From assembly GCF_029637605.1 (NCBI RefSeq), contig NZ_CP121261.1:1426001-1490000 (forward strand): a DNA stretch of 64,000 nucleotides, given 5' to 3'. The stretch is from Achromobacter spanius. GTDB lineage: Bacteria; Pseudomonadota; Gammaproteobacteria; Burkholderiales; Burkholderiaceae_B. A program made the translations under genes and the position numbers. The notes under the pieces were generated by a model. It saw only the letters and a list, made by a program, of their open reading frames with translations, was not told the DNA's origin and did no database searches. Below, in pieces: positions 8,383-18,425 of the stretch. Each line of letters opens with the position of its first letter. Positions within the stretch are counted from its first letter, which is position 1.

Positions 8383-9819
8383 TTAAACCGTCTCTTGTTC
8401 CGACGCCTCGTTGCGCAGCGATTCGCGGGCGGCGGCGAGTTTCGCGGCGGCGTCTCGCAGCGCCGTGCGCAAGCCCTCTTCGATGACCGGGTGGTAGAAC
8501 GGCATTTCCAGCATGCGCGCCACGGTCAGCTCCTGCTGTACGGCCCAGGCCAGCAAGTGGCCGATGTGCTCGGCACTGGGGCCGACCATTTCGGCGCCCA
8601 GGAAGCGGCCCGACGCGATGTCGGCGTACACGTGCAGCATGCCCTTGTTCTTCAGCATGACCCGCGAACGGCCCTGGTCGCTGAAGTCCACTGCACCCAC
8701 CACAAAGGTGCCGGGAATCAGGCGGCCGTAGCCCTGGCCCGCCAGCGCGATCTGCGGGTCGGAGAACACCACGGCCAGCGGGGCGCGGCGCAAGCCCTTG
8801 CGCAGTTCGGGATAGCGCGCGGCGTTTTCGCCGGCGATGCGGCCTTCATCCGCGGCTTCGTGCAGCAAGGGCGCGTCGGCGTTGGCGTCACCGGCGATGA
8901 AGATGGCGGAATCGCCTGCCTGCATGGTTTCGCGATCGAACACCGGCACACCATGCACGCTCAGTTCCAGCGAGGTGTTTTCCAGGCCCAGGCCGTCCAC
9001 GTTGGCGCGTCGGCCGGTCGCGACCAGCGCGTAGTCGAAGCGTTCGATGCGTTCGCTGTTGTCCAGCGTCACATAGCGCACTTCCACCTCGTCGCCCACC
9101 CGCGTGGTTTCCAGCACCCGAGCGTCCGGATCCAGATAGAACTCACGCTGGAAGATCTTGCGGGCGCTATGCCGCACTTGGGGGTCACTGATGCCGCCCA
9201 AGCTGCCACTGACGCCGAAGACCCGCACCTCAACGCCCAAACGCGCCAGTGCCTGGCCCAATTCCAGCCCGATCACGCCAGGCCCGAACACCGCCACGCG
9301 GCGGGGCAAGTCGTCCCAGGCGAAAACGTCGTCGTTCACCACCAGGCGATCGCCCAGCGCACGGAACGGCGGCGGCACCGAGGGCCGCGAGCCGGTCGCG
9401 ATGACCACGCGCGAGGCATGTACTTCCGTGTGCTCGTCCACTCGCAACACCGTATCCGAGATAAAGCGTGCATAGCCGCGCAGCTTGTCTTCAGCAGGAA
9501 TGTTCTCGACGCCTTCCAGCACGAAGCCCACGAAGCGGTCGCGTTCACGCTTGACGCGGTCCATCACCTCGACGCCATCCACCGTGATGTCGCCGCCAAC
9601 GTGTACGCCAAAGGCTTCGGTGTGCGCCGCGTTGTGGGCGGCTTCGGCGGCGGCGATCAGCAGCTTGGACGGCATGCAGCCGACACGGGCGCATGTAGTG
9701 CCATAGGGGCCGCCTTCAACAATCAGCGCGCGCTTGCCCGCGGCTTTCGCGGCGCGATAAGCGGCCAGACCGGCCGTGCCGGCGCCGATGACAGCGATAT
9801 CGGTATGCAGAGTTTTCAT
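8383..9819 (-). CDS. Dihydrolipoyl dehydrogenase-like flavoprotein
   Basis: A 478-residue class I pyridine-nucleotide disulfide oxidoreductase. Seen: FAD-binding GAGTAGLAA near residues 11-19, redox disulfide Cys43/Cys48 in TTCARVGCMPSK, a second dinucleotide fold at GPGVIGLELG, FAD motif FIAGDANAD and the dimer-interface YHPVIEEGLRTAL with the His-Glu active-site pair. This fits a dihydrolipoamide dehydrogenase. It is not next to E1/E2 genes and its active-site motif differs from the common GGTCLNVGC, so it may serve another substrate. The ATG at 9819 begins the Rossmann fold directly. Confidence 0.82.
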   Translation of the reverse strand: MKTLHTDIAVIGAGTAGLAAYRAAKAAGKRALIVEGGPYGTTCARVGCMPSKLLIAAAEAAHNAAHTEAFGVHVGGDITVDGVEVMDRVKRERDRFVGFVLEGVENIPAEDKLRGYARFISDTVLRVDEHTEVHASRVVIATGSRPSVPPPFRALGDRLVVNDDVFAWDDLPRRVAVFGPGVIGLELGQALARLGVEVRVFGVSGSLGGISDPQVRHSARKIFQREFYLDPDARVLETTRVGDEVEVRYVTLDNSERIERFDYALVATGRRANVDGLGLENTSLELSVHGVPVFDRETMQAGDSAIFIAGDANADAPLLHEAADEGRIAGENAARYPELRKGLRRAPLAVVFSDPQIALAGQGYGRLIPGTFVVGAVDFSDQGRSRVMLKNKGMLHVYADIASGRFLGAEMVGPSAEHIGHLLAWAVQQELTVARMLEMPFYHPVIEEGLRTALRDAAAKLAAARESLRNEASEQETV

Positions 9820-10058
9820 GACTGGGTGTCCCCCTGTTGCGGGTAGCAAGAAGAATTCAAAGGCGAGTTCCGCCTTGTTGCGCATCCTCGGGACGAACAC
9901 CGTCCCGCGACGCCGGTGACGGGCCGCATAAGGCATGCATTAAGGGTGCGTAAAAAGGGAAGCTCGTGCCGGAAGAAACCAGGCGGTCAACCCGCACCGC
10001 CTGACTTCACCGGCCGGGCACGGGGGCTTGCCCCTGCCCGGCCGCCAGCCAACAACCT

Positions 10059-10787
10059 TTAGGCGAAGTGCGCCTTCAGGTCTTCCAGGCCGCCGATCAG
10101 CGCGCCGTTGATGAACACCTGGGGAGCGGTGCCCTTGCCGGACACAGCGCCGATCACACGGCCGCGAACCTTGTTTTCCAGCGGGATTTCGATCGGGGCA
10201 TAGCCCTTTTCGTCCAGCAGCGCCTTGGCTTCCACGCAGAACGGGCAGCCCGGCTTGGAGAACACGACCACCTGGTCAGGCTTCTTGGCCGTCGGCGCAA
10301 TGTGCGCCAGCATCGTGTCGGCGTCCGACACTTCAAACGGGTCGCCTTCCTTTTCGGGTTCGATGAACATCTTCTGCACGACACCGTCCTTCACCAGCAT
10401 CGCATAGCGCCAGCTACGTTTGCCGAAGCCCAGGTCGCTCTTGTCGACGAGCATGCCCATGCCTTCCGTAAAGGCGCCATTACCGTCGGGCAGCAAGGTG
10501 ATGTTGGCCGATTCCTGGTCCTTGGCCCATTCGTTCATGACGAAGGTGTCGTTGACCGACACGCAGACAATGCTGTCGACGCCGGCGGCAAAGAACGCGG
10601 GGGCCAGTTCGTTGTAGCGCGGCAGGTGGGTGGACGAGCAGGTCGGCGTGAAAGCGCCGGGAAGCGAGAAGACGACAACCGTCTTGTTCTTGAACAGATC
10701 GTCGGTCGTGACCTTCTTCCACGTGTTGTCCTCACGGACGGGGAACGTTACGTTCGGAACACGTTGGCCTTCGCGGTTTTGCAGCAT
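10059..10787 (-). CDS. Hybrid peroxiredoxin-glutaredoxin (Prx5-Grx fusion)
   Basis: A 242-residue fusion. Residues 1 to about 160 form a Prx5-type peroxiredoxin with peroxidatic Cys50 in PGAFTPTC; residues from about 169 form a glutaredoxin with CPFC at 181-184. Such hybrids reduce hydrogen and alkyl peroxides using glutathione, the fused Grx recycling the Prx. No signal peptide, so cytoplasmic. The ATG at 10787 has an AGGAG site 8 nt upstream. It lies downstream of copZ on the same strand, separated by an AT-rich 175-bp region that should hold its own promoter. Confidence 0.95.
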   Translation of the reverse strand: MLQNREGQRVPNVTFPVREDNTWKKVTTDDLFKNKTVVVFSLPGAFTPTCSSTHLPRYNELAPAFFAAGVDSIVCVSVNDTFVMNEWAKDQESANITLLPDGNGAFTEGMGMLVDKSDLGFGKRSWRYAMLVKDGVVQKMFIEPEKEGDPFEVSDADTMLAHIAPTAKKPDQVVVFSKPGCPFCVEAKALLDEKGYAPIEIPLENKVRGRVIGAVSGKGTAPQVFINGALIGGLEDLKAHFA

Positions 10788-10886
10788 TCAAATCTCTCCT
10801 GGGGTAGCGGGGTTTGTTTAACCACCATGGAAAGAATCATAAACGCCGGCTATCGATAAAACAAATTTAATAAACTAAATTGATTG

Positions 10887-10922
10887 ATAGCTTTTAACAA
10901 TGAAATGATAGCTTTCGGAAAG
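10887..10922 (-). promoter_or_regulatory. Possible OxyR-type site upstream of the Prx-Grx gene
   Basis: The spacing ATAG-N7-CAAT-N6-ATAG-N7-AAAG roughly follows the four-box OxyR pattern (ATAG-N7-CTAT repeated). It lies about 100 bp upstream of the Prx-Grx start in the AT-rich spacer after copZ. Two of four boxes are poor matches, so this is tentative. Confidence 0.3.
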
Positions 10923-10962
10923 CGGAACCTATCATAGCCGCCTTCCGACGTTCCGATGGAAC

Positions 10963-11163
10963 TTACACCCGGGCCGGCTCGTAACCCGCTTCGCGGATGG
11001 CTGCTTCGACTTTATCGGCCTGATCCGTGCCCGTCACCGTGACGCGATGCGATGCCACGTCGGCAGCGACCGTGGCGCCGGGAACGGCTTGGTTTACCGC
11101 GCTGGTGATGGTCTTGACGCAGTGGCCGCAGGTCATGTCGGGGACTTGGAATTCGATGCTCAT
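10963..11163 (-). CDS. copZ: Heavy-metal-associated copper chaperone CopZ
   Basis: A 66-residue single HMA domain with the metal site MTCGHC (Cys12, Cys15). Proteins of this type bind Cu(I) in the cytoplasm and pass it to the CopA P-type ATPase, whose gene is divergent 165 bp away. ATG at 11163. The promoter at 11221-11251 has a 19-bp spacer typical of CueR/MerR control, which supports copper-induced expression together with copA. Confidence 0.92.
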   Translation of the reverse strand: MSIEFQVPDMTCGHCVKTITSAVNQAVPGATVAADVASHRVTVTGTDQADKVEAAIREAGYEPARV

Positions 11164-11220
11164 GTTGTTTTCCTGAAGATCAGCGTTGGCGGATGCAGGA
11201 TTTGACCCGCCATGAAACGC

Positions 11221-11251
11221 AGCTTAAACATTCCCACCATGTCAAGGTCAA
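11221..11251 (-). promoter_or_regulatory. CueR-type promoter of copZ
   Basis: On the minus strand -35 TTGACC (11246-11251) and -10 TAAGCT (11221-11226) are separated by 19 bp, the long spacer required for MerR/CueR activation. The spacer contains an imperfect dyad, CCTTGACA and TGGGAATG. Confidence 0.65.
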
Positions 11252-11267
11252 GCGTAAAATTTGCGCC

Positions 11268-11298
11268 TTGACCTTCCCACGATGGGAAGGATGAAACT
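11268..11298 (+). promoter_or_regulatory. CueR-type operator/promoter of copA
   Basis: -35 TTGACC at 11268-11273 runs directly into the perfect dyad CCTTCCCA-CGA-TGGGAAGG (11272-11290), the classic CueR box. The -10 element after a 19-bp spacer (GAAACT) is weak, as expected for an activator-dependent promoter. It is 30 bp upstream of the copA start. Confidence 0.8.
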
Positions 11299-11327
11299 GC
11301 AAGCTCTACCTCAAAACGAGAATCGCC

Positions 11328-13607
11328 ATGAGCGTTGCCAGCCCCTCAAGCACCCAGTTGGAACTCGCCATTGAAGGCATGACCTGCGCGTCGTGCGTGA
11401 AGCGCGTGGAAAAGGCCCTGACCCATGTACCCGGCGTGGCCCAGGCCCAGGTCAACCTGGCCACCGAGCGCGCGCTAGTGTCCTACGACCCGAATGCCGC
11501 CCAACCCCAAGCCTTGGTGGATGCCGTGGTCAAGATGGGCTACGAGGCCCGCCCCATCGCCGCGCAAGACGACCACGCCGAACGCCAGTCACAAGCACGC
11601 GACGCCGAAGCGCAGCGCCTGCAACGGGCGTTCACCGTGGCGTTGGTGCTGACCTTGCCCGTGTTTGTGCTGGAAATGGGATCGCACCTGATTCCGGCCC
11701 TGCACCATTGGGTGTTGGGCACCATCGGCCAGCAAAACAGTTGGCTGCTTCAATTCGTGCTGACCACCGCCGTACTGGTGTGGCCCGGCCGCCAATTCTT
11801 CACCAAGGGGCTGACCGCGTTGTGGCGGCGCGCGCCCGAAATGAATTCGCTGGTGGCCTTGGGCGCGGGCGCCGCCTGGGGGTATTCAGTTGTGGCCACC
11901 TTTGCGCCCGCCTGGCTGCCCGATGCCGCGCGCAACGTCTACTTTGAAGCCGCCGCCGTCATCGTCACCTTGATCTTGCTGGGGCGTACCTTGGAAGCGC
12001 GTGCCAAGGGCAAGACCGGCGCCGCCATCAAGCGCCTGATCGGCTTGCAGCCGCGCACCGCGCGCGTCATGCGCGACGGCCAGGCCGTGGATGTCGAGAT
12101 CGAAAAGGTCAACACGGGCGATATCGTGTTGGTGCGCCCCGGCGAAAAGATCCCGCTGGACGGCGACGTCATCGAAGGCAGTTCCTATGTCGACGAGTCC
12201 ATGCTCACGGGCGAACCCGTGCCAGTTGAAAAACAGCCCGGCATGCAAGCCACCGGCGGCACCCTGAACACCTCGGGCAGCTTCACGCTGCGCGTCACCC
12301 ATACCGGCGCCGACACGATGCTGGCCCGCATCATCCGCATGGTGGAATCGGCCCAAGGCGCGCGGCTGCCCATCCAGGCGCTGGTGGACCAGGTCACCGC
12401 CTGGTTCGTGCCCGCCGTGATGGCGGCCGCCCTGCTCACGTTTGTGGTCTGGTTTATCTTCGGCCCCTCGCCCGCCCTGTCGCACGCTCTGGTCAACGCG
12501 GTTGCCGTGCTGATCATCGCCTGCCCTTGCGCCATGGGGCTGGCCACGCCCACATCCATCATGGTGGGCACGGGCCGCGCGGCTGAAATGGGCGTGCTGT
12601 TCCGCCAGGGCGATGCCCTGCAAACCCTGCGCGACGTCAATGTCGTGGCGTTTGACAAGACCGGCACGCTGACGCTCGGCAAGCCCACGCTGACCGAACT
12701 GGAGCCCGCGGCCGGCCATGACGGCCCGCAGGTGCTGCAATGGGTCGCCTCGGTGCAAGCGCGTTCCGAGCATCCCATTGCGCTGGCCATCGTGGCCGCC
12801 GCCGAAGAACGCAAGATTGCGCTCTTGCCCGCCGAGGGCTTTGCCGCCATCACGGGCGCGGGTGTCGAAGCCCGCGTGGCGGGTCGCAGCGTGTTGGCGG
12901 GAGCCGCGCGGTTGATGGCCGAGCGGGGCGTCGACGTCAGCGCATTCGGCGCGCGCGCCACGGACTGGGGCAACGAAGGCAAGACGCCCATCTTTGTTGC
13001 CATCGACGGCCAGGCCGCCGCCATGATGGCGGTGACGGACCCGATCAAGCCGTCCGCCGTTTCCGCCATCGCGGCGCTACATGCGCAGGGCCTGAAGACG
13101 GCCATGATCACCGGCGACAATCGCTACACGGCGGCGGCCGTCGCGCGCCAATTGGGTATCGACGAGGTGCGCGCGGAAGTGTTGCCCGATGGCAAGGTGC
13201 AAGCCATCAATACCCTGCGCGAAGGGGGCCGCAAGGTGGCCTTCGTGGGCGATGGCATCAATGATGCGCCCGCGCTGGCCGCCGCCGACACCGGCATTGC
13301 GATCGGTACCGGCACGGACGTTGCAATTGAAGCGGCCTCGGTGGTGTTGATGGCTGATGACCTGCACGGCGTGCCCAACGCCATCGCGCTCAGTCGCGCG
13401 ACGCTGGCGAACATCCGTCAGAACCTGTTCTGGGCCTTTGCCTACAACGCCGCGCTGATACCGCTGGCGGCCGGCGCCTTGTATCCGGCGTTTGGCCTGT
13501 CGCTGTCGCCCATTTTCGCGGCGGGCGCGATGGCCCTGTCCAGCGTCTTCGTGCTGGGCAATGCGCTGCGTTTGAAAGCGTTCCGGCCTCATGCCGGCCA
13601 CGCCTGA
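11328..13607 (+). CDS. copA: Cu(I)-exporting P1B-type ATPase CopA
   Basis: A 759-residue copper efflux ATPase. Seen: one N-terminal HMA domain with CASC (Cys20, Cys23), transmembrane ion site CPC at about 399-401 in ACPCAMG, phosphorylation site Asp443 in DKTGTLT, the P1B His-Pro loop [15 protein letters not shown] in the hinge and two further membrane helices at the C-terminus. It pumps cytoplasmic Cu(I) into the periplasm. E. coli CopA has two HMA domains; this one has one, with CopZ probably serving as the donor. cueR follows 16 bp downstream. Confidence 0.97.
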   Translation: MSVASPSSTQLELAIEGMTCASCVKRVEKALTHVPGVAQAQVNLATERALVSYDPNAAQPQALVDAVVKMGYEARPIAAQDDHAERQSQARDAEAQRLQRAFTVALVLTLPVFVLEMGSHLIPALHHWVLGTIGQQNSWLLQFVLTTAVLVWPGRQFFTKGLTALWRRAPEMNSLVALGAGAAWGYSVVATFAPAWLPDAARNVYFEAAAVIVTLILLGRTLEARAKGKTGAAIKRLIGLQPRTARVMRDGQAVDVEIEKVNTGDIVLVRPGEKIPLDGDVIEGSSYVDESMLTGEPVPVEKQPGMQATGGTLNTSGSFTLRVTHTGADTMLARIIRMVESAQGARLPIQALVDQVTAWFVPAVMAAALLTFVVWFIFGPSPALSHALVNAVAVLIIACPCAMGLATPTSIMVGTGRAAEMGVLFRQGDALQTLRDVNVVAFDKTGTLTLGKPTLTELEPAAGHDGPQVLQWVASVQARSEHPIALAIVAAAEERKIALLPAEGFAAITGAGVEARVAGRSVLAGAARLMAERGVDVSAFGARATDWGNEGKTPIFVAIDGQAAAMMAVTDPIKPSAVSAIAALHAQGLKTAMITGDNRYTAAAVARQLGIDEVRAEVLPDGKVQAINTLREGGRKVAFVGDGINDAPALAAADTGIAIGTGTDVAIEAASVVLMADDLHGVPNAIALSRATLANIRQNLFWAFAYNAALIPLAAGALYPAFGLSLSPIFAAGAMALSSVFVLGNALRLKAFRPHAGHA

Positions 13608-13623
13608 TCCTAAGAGCCCCAAC

Positions 13624-14016
13624 ATGAATATCGGCGAAGCAGCAAAAAGCTCCGGCATTTCGGCCAAGATGATCCGCTATTACGAAAGCATCGGCCTGAT
13701 CGGCCCCGCGACCCGCACCGACTCGGGCTATCGCGTCTACACCGACCAGGACCTGCACACGCTGCGTTTCGTGCGGCGCGCGCGGGACCTGGGATTTTCG
13801 GTGGAACAGATGAATGAATTGCTGGCCCTGTGGAAGGACCGCAGCCGCGCCAGCGCCGACGTCAAGCGCATTGCGCTGGAGCACGTAGACGAACTGGAGC
13901 GCAAGGCGGAAGCCCTGCGCGAGATGGCCGCGACGCTGAAGCATCTGGCGCAGCACTGCCATGGCGATGACCGGCCCAACTGCCCGATTTTGGAAAACCT
14001 GGGCCGGTCGCACTGA
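13624..14016 (+). CDS. cueR: Copper-responsive MerR-family activator CueR
   Basis: A 130-residue MerR regulator. An N-terminal winged helix (NIGEAAKSSGISAKMIRYYESIGL) is followed by a dimerisation helix and a C-terminal Cu(I) loop with Cys112 and Cys120 (HCHGDDRPNC) and Ser77, the residues that mark Cu(I) selectivity in CueR. It should distort and activate the long-spacer promoters found between copZ and copA. Being downstream of copA in the same transcript, it is probably induced with it. An upstream in-frame start at 13591 would overlap copA; the ATG at 13624 begins the conserved domain. Confidence 0.96.
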   Translation: MNIGEAAKSSGISAKMIRYYESIGLIGPATRTDSGYRVYTDQDLHTLRFVRRARDLGFSVEQMNELLALWKDRSRASADVKRIALEHVDELERKAEALREMAATLKHLAQHCHGDDRPNCPILENLGRSH

Positions 14017-14086
14017 GGCCTGGGCAAAGGCCCGCGCAGAGGCCTGGGCAAAGGCCCCCGCCGCGGTCTGCGCAATGGCCCACACA
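14015..14086 (+). repeat. 24-bp tandem repeat after cueR
   Basis: Three 24-bp units begin at 14015, 14039 and 14063. The first two are nearly identical (core GAGGCCTGGGCAAAGGCC); the third is degenerate, and a partial fourth follows. The array starts at the cueR stop codon and fills most of the gap to the end of rlmD. Confidence 0.8.
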
Positions 14087-14107
14087 AAGGCCCGCGCCAA
14101 AACAAAG

Positions 14108-15619
14108 TTACGGCGTCTCTGCAGCCTCGCCTGCCTCTGCCGCCTCGGCTGCGACGCGCGCGTGGTAGGCATCCGTGGCAGCCTGCTTGGCGGCCGCCTT
14201 TTCAGCGGCGGCGGCGGCCTTGGCTTCTTCCGCCGCAATGGCGTCGGCTTCGGCCTGGATGGCGCGCTGGCGAGCGCGTTCCTTCACTTCCGCCACGCCG
14301 GCGGCATCCAGCGATTCGAATACGGCAATGGATTCCACATGGCCCGTGTGCGGGAACATGTTGATCACGCCCGCGCTTTTCAGGACGAAGCCGCCCTCAT
14401 GCACCAGGATGGCGGCATCGCGCGCCAGCGTTGCCGGGTTACAGGACACATAGACGATGCGGCGCGGCCGCTCTTCTGCGCTCAGTTCCGACAGCGCTTG
14501 CGACACCGCATGCGCGCCTTCGCGCGGCGGGTCGATCAACATGCGGTCAAAGTAACCCAGGCTGCGCAGCCAATGCGCGTCAACCTCGAACAGGTTCAGC
14601 GTGGCGAAGCTGGTGCGTTCGCCCAGGCCATGGCGCGACGCCGCGTCGAAGGCGCGGTCGGTCAAGGCCTTGCTGCCTTCCACGCCCACCGCTTCGCGGC
14701 CTTGCGTGGCCAGCGGCAAGGTGAAATTGCCCAGGCCGCAGAACAGGTCGGCCACGCGGTCGGTGGGCTGCACGTCCAGCAGCTTCAGCGCGCGCGACAC
14801 CATCGAACGGTTGATGGCATGGTTGACCTGCGTGAAATCGGTGGGGCGATACGGCATGCGCAGCCCGAATTCCGGCATCGTGTACGACAAGGAGTCGGCG
14901 TGCTCGGGCTCTAGCGGATGCACGGTTTCCGGGCCCTTAGCCTGCAACCACCACTGCACGTTGTGCTCGGCGGCAAAGGCACGCAGGATGGCGATGTCGC
15001 CATCGGTCAAGGGCAGCAAATGGCGCAGCACCAGGGCGGTGACGCCATCGCCCAGCGACACTTCAATCTGCGGCATGCGGTCGGGCGCCGACATGGACCC
15101 GATCATGGCGCGCAGCGGCATCAGCAGGTTGCTGACGTGGCGCGGCAGCACATGGCATTCACGCATGTCAGCCACGTAGCTGCTCTTGCGCTCGTGAAAG
15201 CCCACCAGCACCCCGCCCTTCTTCGGCACCACGCGCACCGACAGGCGGGCGCGGTAGCGGTAGCCCCAGGTCGGACCCTGCAACGGCGGCAGGATCAGCG
15301 CCGGACGCAGCTTGCCGACGTGCCAGAAGGTGTCTTCCAGCGAGCGTTGCTTGATGGCCACCTGTGTGCTGGGTTCCAGGTGCTGCATGGCACAGCCGCC
15401 ACAGACGCCAAAGTGCGGACAGCGCGGCACGACGCGCTGCGACGAGGGGCGCAGCACCTCGTCCACACGCGCAATCTCGTAAGACGGCTTGCGGCGCACC
15501 GTAACGGTGGTGACCCGTTCGCCCGGCAAGGCGCCTTCCACGAACACCACTTTCCCGTCGCGGCGGGCGATCCCCCTGGCTTCCAGATCCAGGGACTCGA
15601 TACTCAAAACGTCTGACAT
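14108..15619 (-). CDS. rlmD: 23S rRNA (uracil-1939-C5)-methyltransferase RlmD
   Basis: A 503-residue TRAM/RumA-type methyltransferase that makes m5U1939 in 23S rRNA using SAM. Seen: a [4Fe-4S] cysteine cluster [13 protein letters not shown] motif [16 protein letters not shown], and catalytic motif [12 protein letters not shown] with the nucleophilic Cys. An Ala/Glu-rich tail of about 55 residues extends past the usual end of the enzyme. The frame is open far upstream into the next gene, but the TRAM domain starts at the ATG at 15619 ([16 protein letters not shown]). Confidence 0.94.
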   Translation of the reverse strand: MSDVLSIESLDLEARGIARRDGKVVFVEGALPGERVTTVTVRRKPSYEIARVDEVLRPSSQRVVPRCPHFGVCGGCAMQHLEPSTQVAIKQRSLEDTFWHVGKLRPALILPPLQGPTWGYRYRARLSVRVVPKKGGVLVGFHERKSSYVADMRECHVLPRHVSNLLMPLRAMIGSMSAPDRMPQIEVSLGDGVTALVLRHLLPLTDGDIAILRAFAAEHNVQWWLQAKGPETVHPLEPEHADSLSYTMPEFGLRMPYRPTDFTQVNHAINRSMVSRALKLLDVQPTDRVADLFCGLGNFTLPLATQGREAVGVEGSKALTDRAFDAASRHGLGERTSFATLNLFEVDAHWLRSLGYFDRMLIDPPREGAHAVSQALSELSAEERPRRIVYVSCNPATLARDAAILVHEGGFVLKSAGVINMFPHTGHVESIAVFESLDAAGVAEVKERARQRAIQAEADAIAAEEAKAAAAAEKAAAKQAATDAYHARVAAEAAEAGEAAETP

Positions 15620-15735
15620 CTCACGCAGTCCAGAATTACACGCAACCCATGATTGTAGAAGGACTCCGCCCATTCCCGGAAATGGTCTTTCACGGGGCCG
15701 GAGCGCAGCGCCTCCGGCCCGTCGGCAGGCCCAGG

Positions 15736-16902
15736 TCAGGCCGCCTGCCTGCGGCGCAGGCACAGCGCCCCCATTGCGGCCAGGGCGGCGGCGGCGCCCA
15801 CCAGCGGCAGCGCCGATAAACCCAGCCACGCAATGGTCAGGCTGCCCAAGCCGCCCCCAACCGCCGTGCCCAGGTTGAACGAGGCGATGTTCAGCCCCGC
15901 GGCCACCGCCGTGGCGCCCGGCACGTGGCGTTGCGCCAGTTTCAGCAAGCGCAGCGTCAACACCGTCACGATGCAGAAGAACACCAGGCCCAGCACGCCC
16001 GCCAGCGCCAATACGGCCCACCCCGACGCGCGGAACTGGTAGAGGCCCAACAGCGTCGCCACGAGCCCTGTCAGCCCCAGCAATGCGGCGCGGTCGGGAT
16101 CCATCTTGTCGACCAGGTAACCGCCCAGCAGGTTGCCGCCGATGGAAAACAGGCCGAACAGCAGCATCGCCGTGCTGAGCCGCTGCACGCCCACGCCAGT
16201 CACCTGCAACAGATAGGGCGAAACAAAGGTGAAAAAGCAGAAGGTCGCCACGCTGACCAAGGCCCCGACCCCTGCCGTCATCAGCATTTGCGGGTGGGCG
16301 ATGGCACGCAGCGCGGCCATGGCGCCGGGCCTGTCCTGCGCCCCCGTCGCCGGGCCCGGGTCGCGCGGCATGCAGTAAAGCAAGCCGCCCAAGCCCAGCA
16401 CGGCCAACGCGCCGATCGCCAGGAACACCGCGCGCCACGACCAGACGCTGCCCAGGAACGTGCCCAGCGGCACACCCACCGCCAATGCCAGGGTGAGGCC
16501 GATCCACACCACCGCCACGGCGCGTCCGGCGCGTGCCTCGTCCACCAGCCGGGTGGCGGCGTCGGACGCCACAGCCATGAACACCCCATGCGCCAGCCCG
16601 ACGGTAAACCGCAGGCCCAGCAGCATCGGCAGCGTTCCCGACAGGCTCATCAGGCAGCTACCCACCGCCAGCACGCCCATGGCCCACGCCAGGATGCGCC
16701 GGTCGCGCCAGTGCGCAACCATGGCGGTCAACAAGGGCGCACCAATGGCCGCGCCGAAGGCGTAGGCGGCGATTGCCGTGCCGACCGCCTCGATCTTGGC
16801 GTGCAGGCCATCGGCCATGGCCGAGACCAAACCCGCCACCACGAATTCAGACAGACCGAATGCGAAGGTGCAGACGGAGAAAAGATAGACAGCGATAGGC
16901 AT
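15736..16902 (-). CDS. MFS transporter, arabinose-efflux/Bcr-type
   Basis: A 388-residue major-facilitator protein with twelve hydrophobic helices and a degenerate cytoplasmic loop [16 protein letters not shown] between helices 2 and 3, where the MFS A motif is expected. It resembles the small sugar- or drug-efflux (AraJ/YdhP-like) proteins; the substrate is unknown. The ATG at 16902 (MPIAVYLF) is preferred over an upstream TTG. A LysR regulator lies 96 bp upstream on the same strand and may control it. Confidence 0.87.
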   Translation of the reverse strand: MPIAVYLFSVCTFAFGLSEFVVAGLVSAMADGLHAKIEAVGTAIAAYAFGAAIGAPLLTAMVAHWRDRRILAWAMGVLAVGSCLMSLSGTLPMLLGLRFTVGLAHGVFMAVASDAATRLVDEARAGRAVAVVWIGLTLALAVGVPLGTFLGSVWSWRAVFLAIGALAVLGLGGLLYCMPRDPGPATGAQDRPGAMAALRAIAHPQMLMTAGVGALVSVATFCFFTFVSPYLLQVTGVGVQRLSTAMLLFGLFSIGGNLLGGYLVDKMDPDRAALLGLTGLVATLLGLYQFRASGWAVLALAGVLGLVFFCIVTVLTLRLLKLAQRHVPGATAVAAGLNIASFNLGTAVGGGLGSLTIAWLGLSALPLVGAAAALAAMGALCLRRRQAA

Positions 16903-16998
16903 GGCGTTCAAAGGTCGACAGAGACAGCCGCCGAGCTTAGAAGCGTCACCTCACGCCGTAAAATAGTTTATTTATCGCTAATTAAGACTTTCAGCGTC

Positions 16999-17895
16999 TT
17001 ATTTGATCAGGCGAACGGCGTCGATCAAACGATCCCGCACGGGCGACGCCCGCGCTGCATTCCACGCCATCAGCAATTCCACATGCCGCAGCGCCTCGGG
17101 CGCATTGGCGGCAATGGGGCGGAACACGACGTCGTCGCCCGCGGCCTGGGCCAGCGACGCGGGCAGCAAGGCCACGCCGAAGCCCGCCGCCACCAAGGCG
17201 GCCACCGTCTGCAACTGGCGCGCTTCCTGCGCCACTTTGGGCACGAAGCCCGCCGCCTGGCAGAGTTGAGTCAGCTGATCGTGAAAGCCCTGCCCCAACC
17301 GCCGGGGCGACCCCACGAACGGCTCGTCTTTCAACGCGGCCAAATCCACCATCGCCTCGCCTGCCAAGCGATGCGCCGCCGGCAAGGCCACCTGGATGGG
17401 CTCTTGCAACAGACACTCGAATTGCAGGCTGGGCGTGGTGGCGCCCGGCGTGCGCATGAAACCGATGTCGGCGCGCCCGGCTTCCAGCGCCTGCACCTGC
17501 TCATGCGTCGTCGCCTCTTGCAAGGTGAAGGCGACGCCCGGATTCGCATCGCGAAAATCGCGCAACGCACGCAGCAGAGGCGCATAAGGCGCGATGTTGA
17601 TGAACGTCAGCGTCAGGTGGCCGTCCATGCCTTGCGCCACGCGCTGTGCGTGCACCACGCTGTCTTCGAGTTCACCCAGGATGCGGCGCGCGGACAGCAG
17701 GAACGCCGCGCCCGCCGGCGTCAAGGCCACGCTGCGGTTGGTGCGCTCAAACAGCTGCGCGCCGATTTCAGCTTCAAGCCGCCGGATGGCCTGGCTAAGC
17801 GGCGGCTGGGCCATGTGCAGGCGCTGCGCCGCGCGATTGAAATGCAGGGTTTCCGCCACGGCGACAAACTGCCGCAACAACCGGGTTTCGATCAT
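16999..17895 (-). CDS. LysR-family transcriptional regulator
   Basis: A 298-residue LTTR. Residues 1-60 form the helix-turn-helix (RLLRQFVAVAETLHFNRAAQ, then LSQAIRRLEAEIGAQLFER), followed by a linker helix and a two-lobed effector-binding domain. The ligand cannot be predicted. It sits 10 bp downstream of the Imm51-like gene and upstream of the MFS gene on the same strand, an arrangement different from the usual divergent LTTR. The MFS exporter is the natural candidate target. Confidence 0.92.
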   Translation of the reverse strand: MIETRLLRQFVAVAETLHFNRAAQRLHMAQPPLSQAIRRLEAEIGAQLFERTNRSVALTPAGAAFLLSARRILGELEDSVVHAQRVAQGMDGHLTLTFINIAPYAPLLRALRDFRDANPGVAFTLQEATTHEQVQALEAGRADIGFMRTPGATTPSLQFECLLQEPIQVALPAAHRLAGEAMVDLAALKDEPFVGSPRRLGQGFHDQLTQLCQAAGFVPKVAQEARQLQTVAALVAAGFGVALLPASLAQAAGDDVVFRPIAANAPEALRHVELLMAWNAARASPVRDRLIDAVRLIK

Positions 17896-17905
17896 TGCGA
17901 AGCGG

Positions 17906-18253
17906 TCAGTCCAGTTCAGCCCGCGAAAACAGGTCTTGAATCAGTTTCCTGTCTTCGCAAGCGGCCTTGAACGCCAGGGCGAATGCCTTGAGCGCTTCGC
18001 TATCGGACGAATAGGCGCAGAACGTATCGGCTTCCGGATCGAAATCGATCAATTCATCGAGTTCGGGCGTTTTCTCGTTCAGAAAAACCAGTGCCAACGA
18101 GGTCCAGTCATAGCCCGTGCCCAGAAACCCCTCTTCCCTTCTGCGGCGAAAAACCTCTTCCTTGTATTCCCCGACATTGAGGCTTACCGAGAAGTTGCCT
18201 TCGTACTCCATCCAGGAAAACGGCTTGATTGTTTCTTCGAAATCGATAGTCAC
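17906..18253 (-). CDS. Imm51-like immunity protein
   Basis: A 115-residue acidic cytoplasmic protein. The pattern FSWMEYEGNFSVSLNVGEY, then GYDWTSLALVFL, then FDPEADTFCAYS is what I recognise from the Imm51 immunity family found in polymorphic toxin loci. No toxin, Rhs or secretion gene is in this window, so it looks like an orphan immunity gene. I chose GTG at 18253 (AAGGAG 11 nt upstream); TTG at 18262 is an alternative but too close to that site. It is followed after 10 bp by the LysR gene. Confidence 0.7.
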   Translation of the reverse strand: MTIDFEETIKPFSWMEYEGNFSVSLNVGEYKEEVFRRRREEGFLGTGYDWTSLALVFLNEKTPELDELIDFDPEADTFCAYSSDSEALKAFALAFKAACEDRKLIQDLFSRAELD

Positions 18254-18425
18254 TGCGCTCAAAGCTCCTTGAATCGCCGGCCGCCGACAATAGCGGCCGG
18301 GCTGATGCGCGGAAAGTCCCCCGCCGCATCTTGTGCGCGACCATTAGAGGCAATTATTGCGATGCGCGCAACGCGGATCGTATTGAAGGCTCCAGCGCCC
18401 GGCAGTTTTGGCGCCCGTAGCAGAT

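Noticed and set aside
10012..10043. GC-rich hairpin GGCCGGGC/GCCCGGCC after the Prx-Grx gene
   Set aside because: No T run follows, so it is weak as an intrinsic terminator; it may still stabilise the 3' end.
15620..16507. Upstream extension of the rlmD frame (799-residue version)
   Set aside because: The extra residues are a shifted reading of the MFS gene; the TRAM domain starts at the ATG at 15619.
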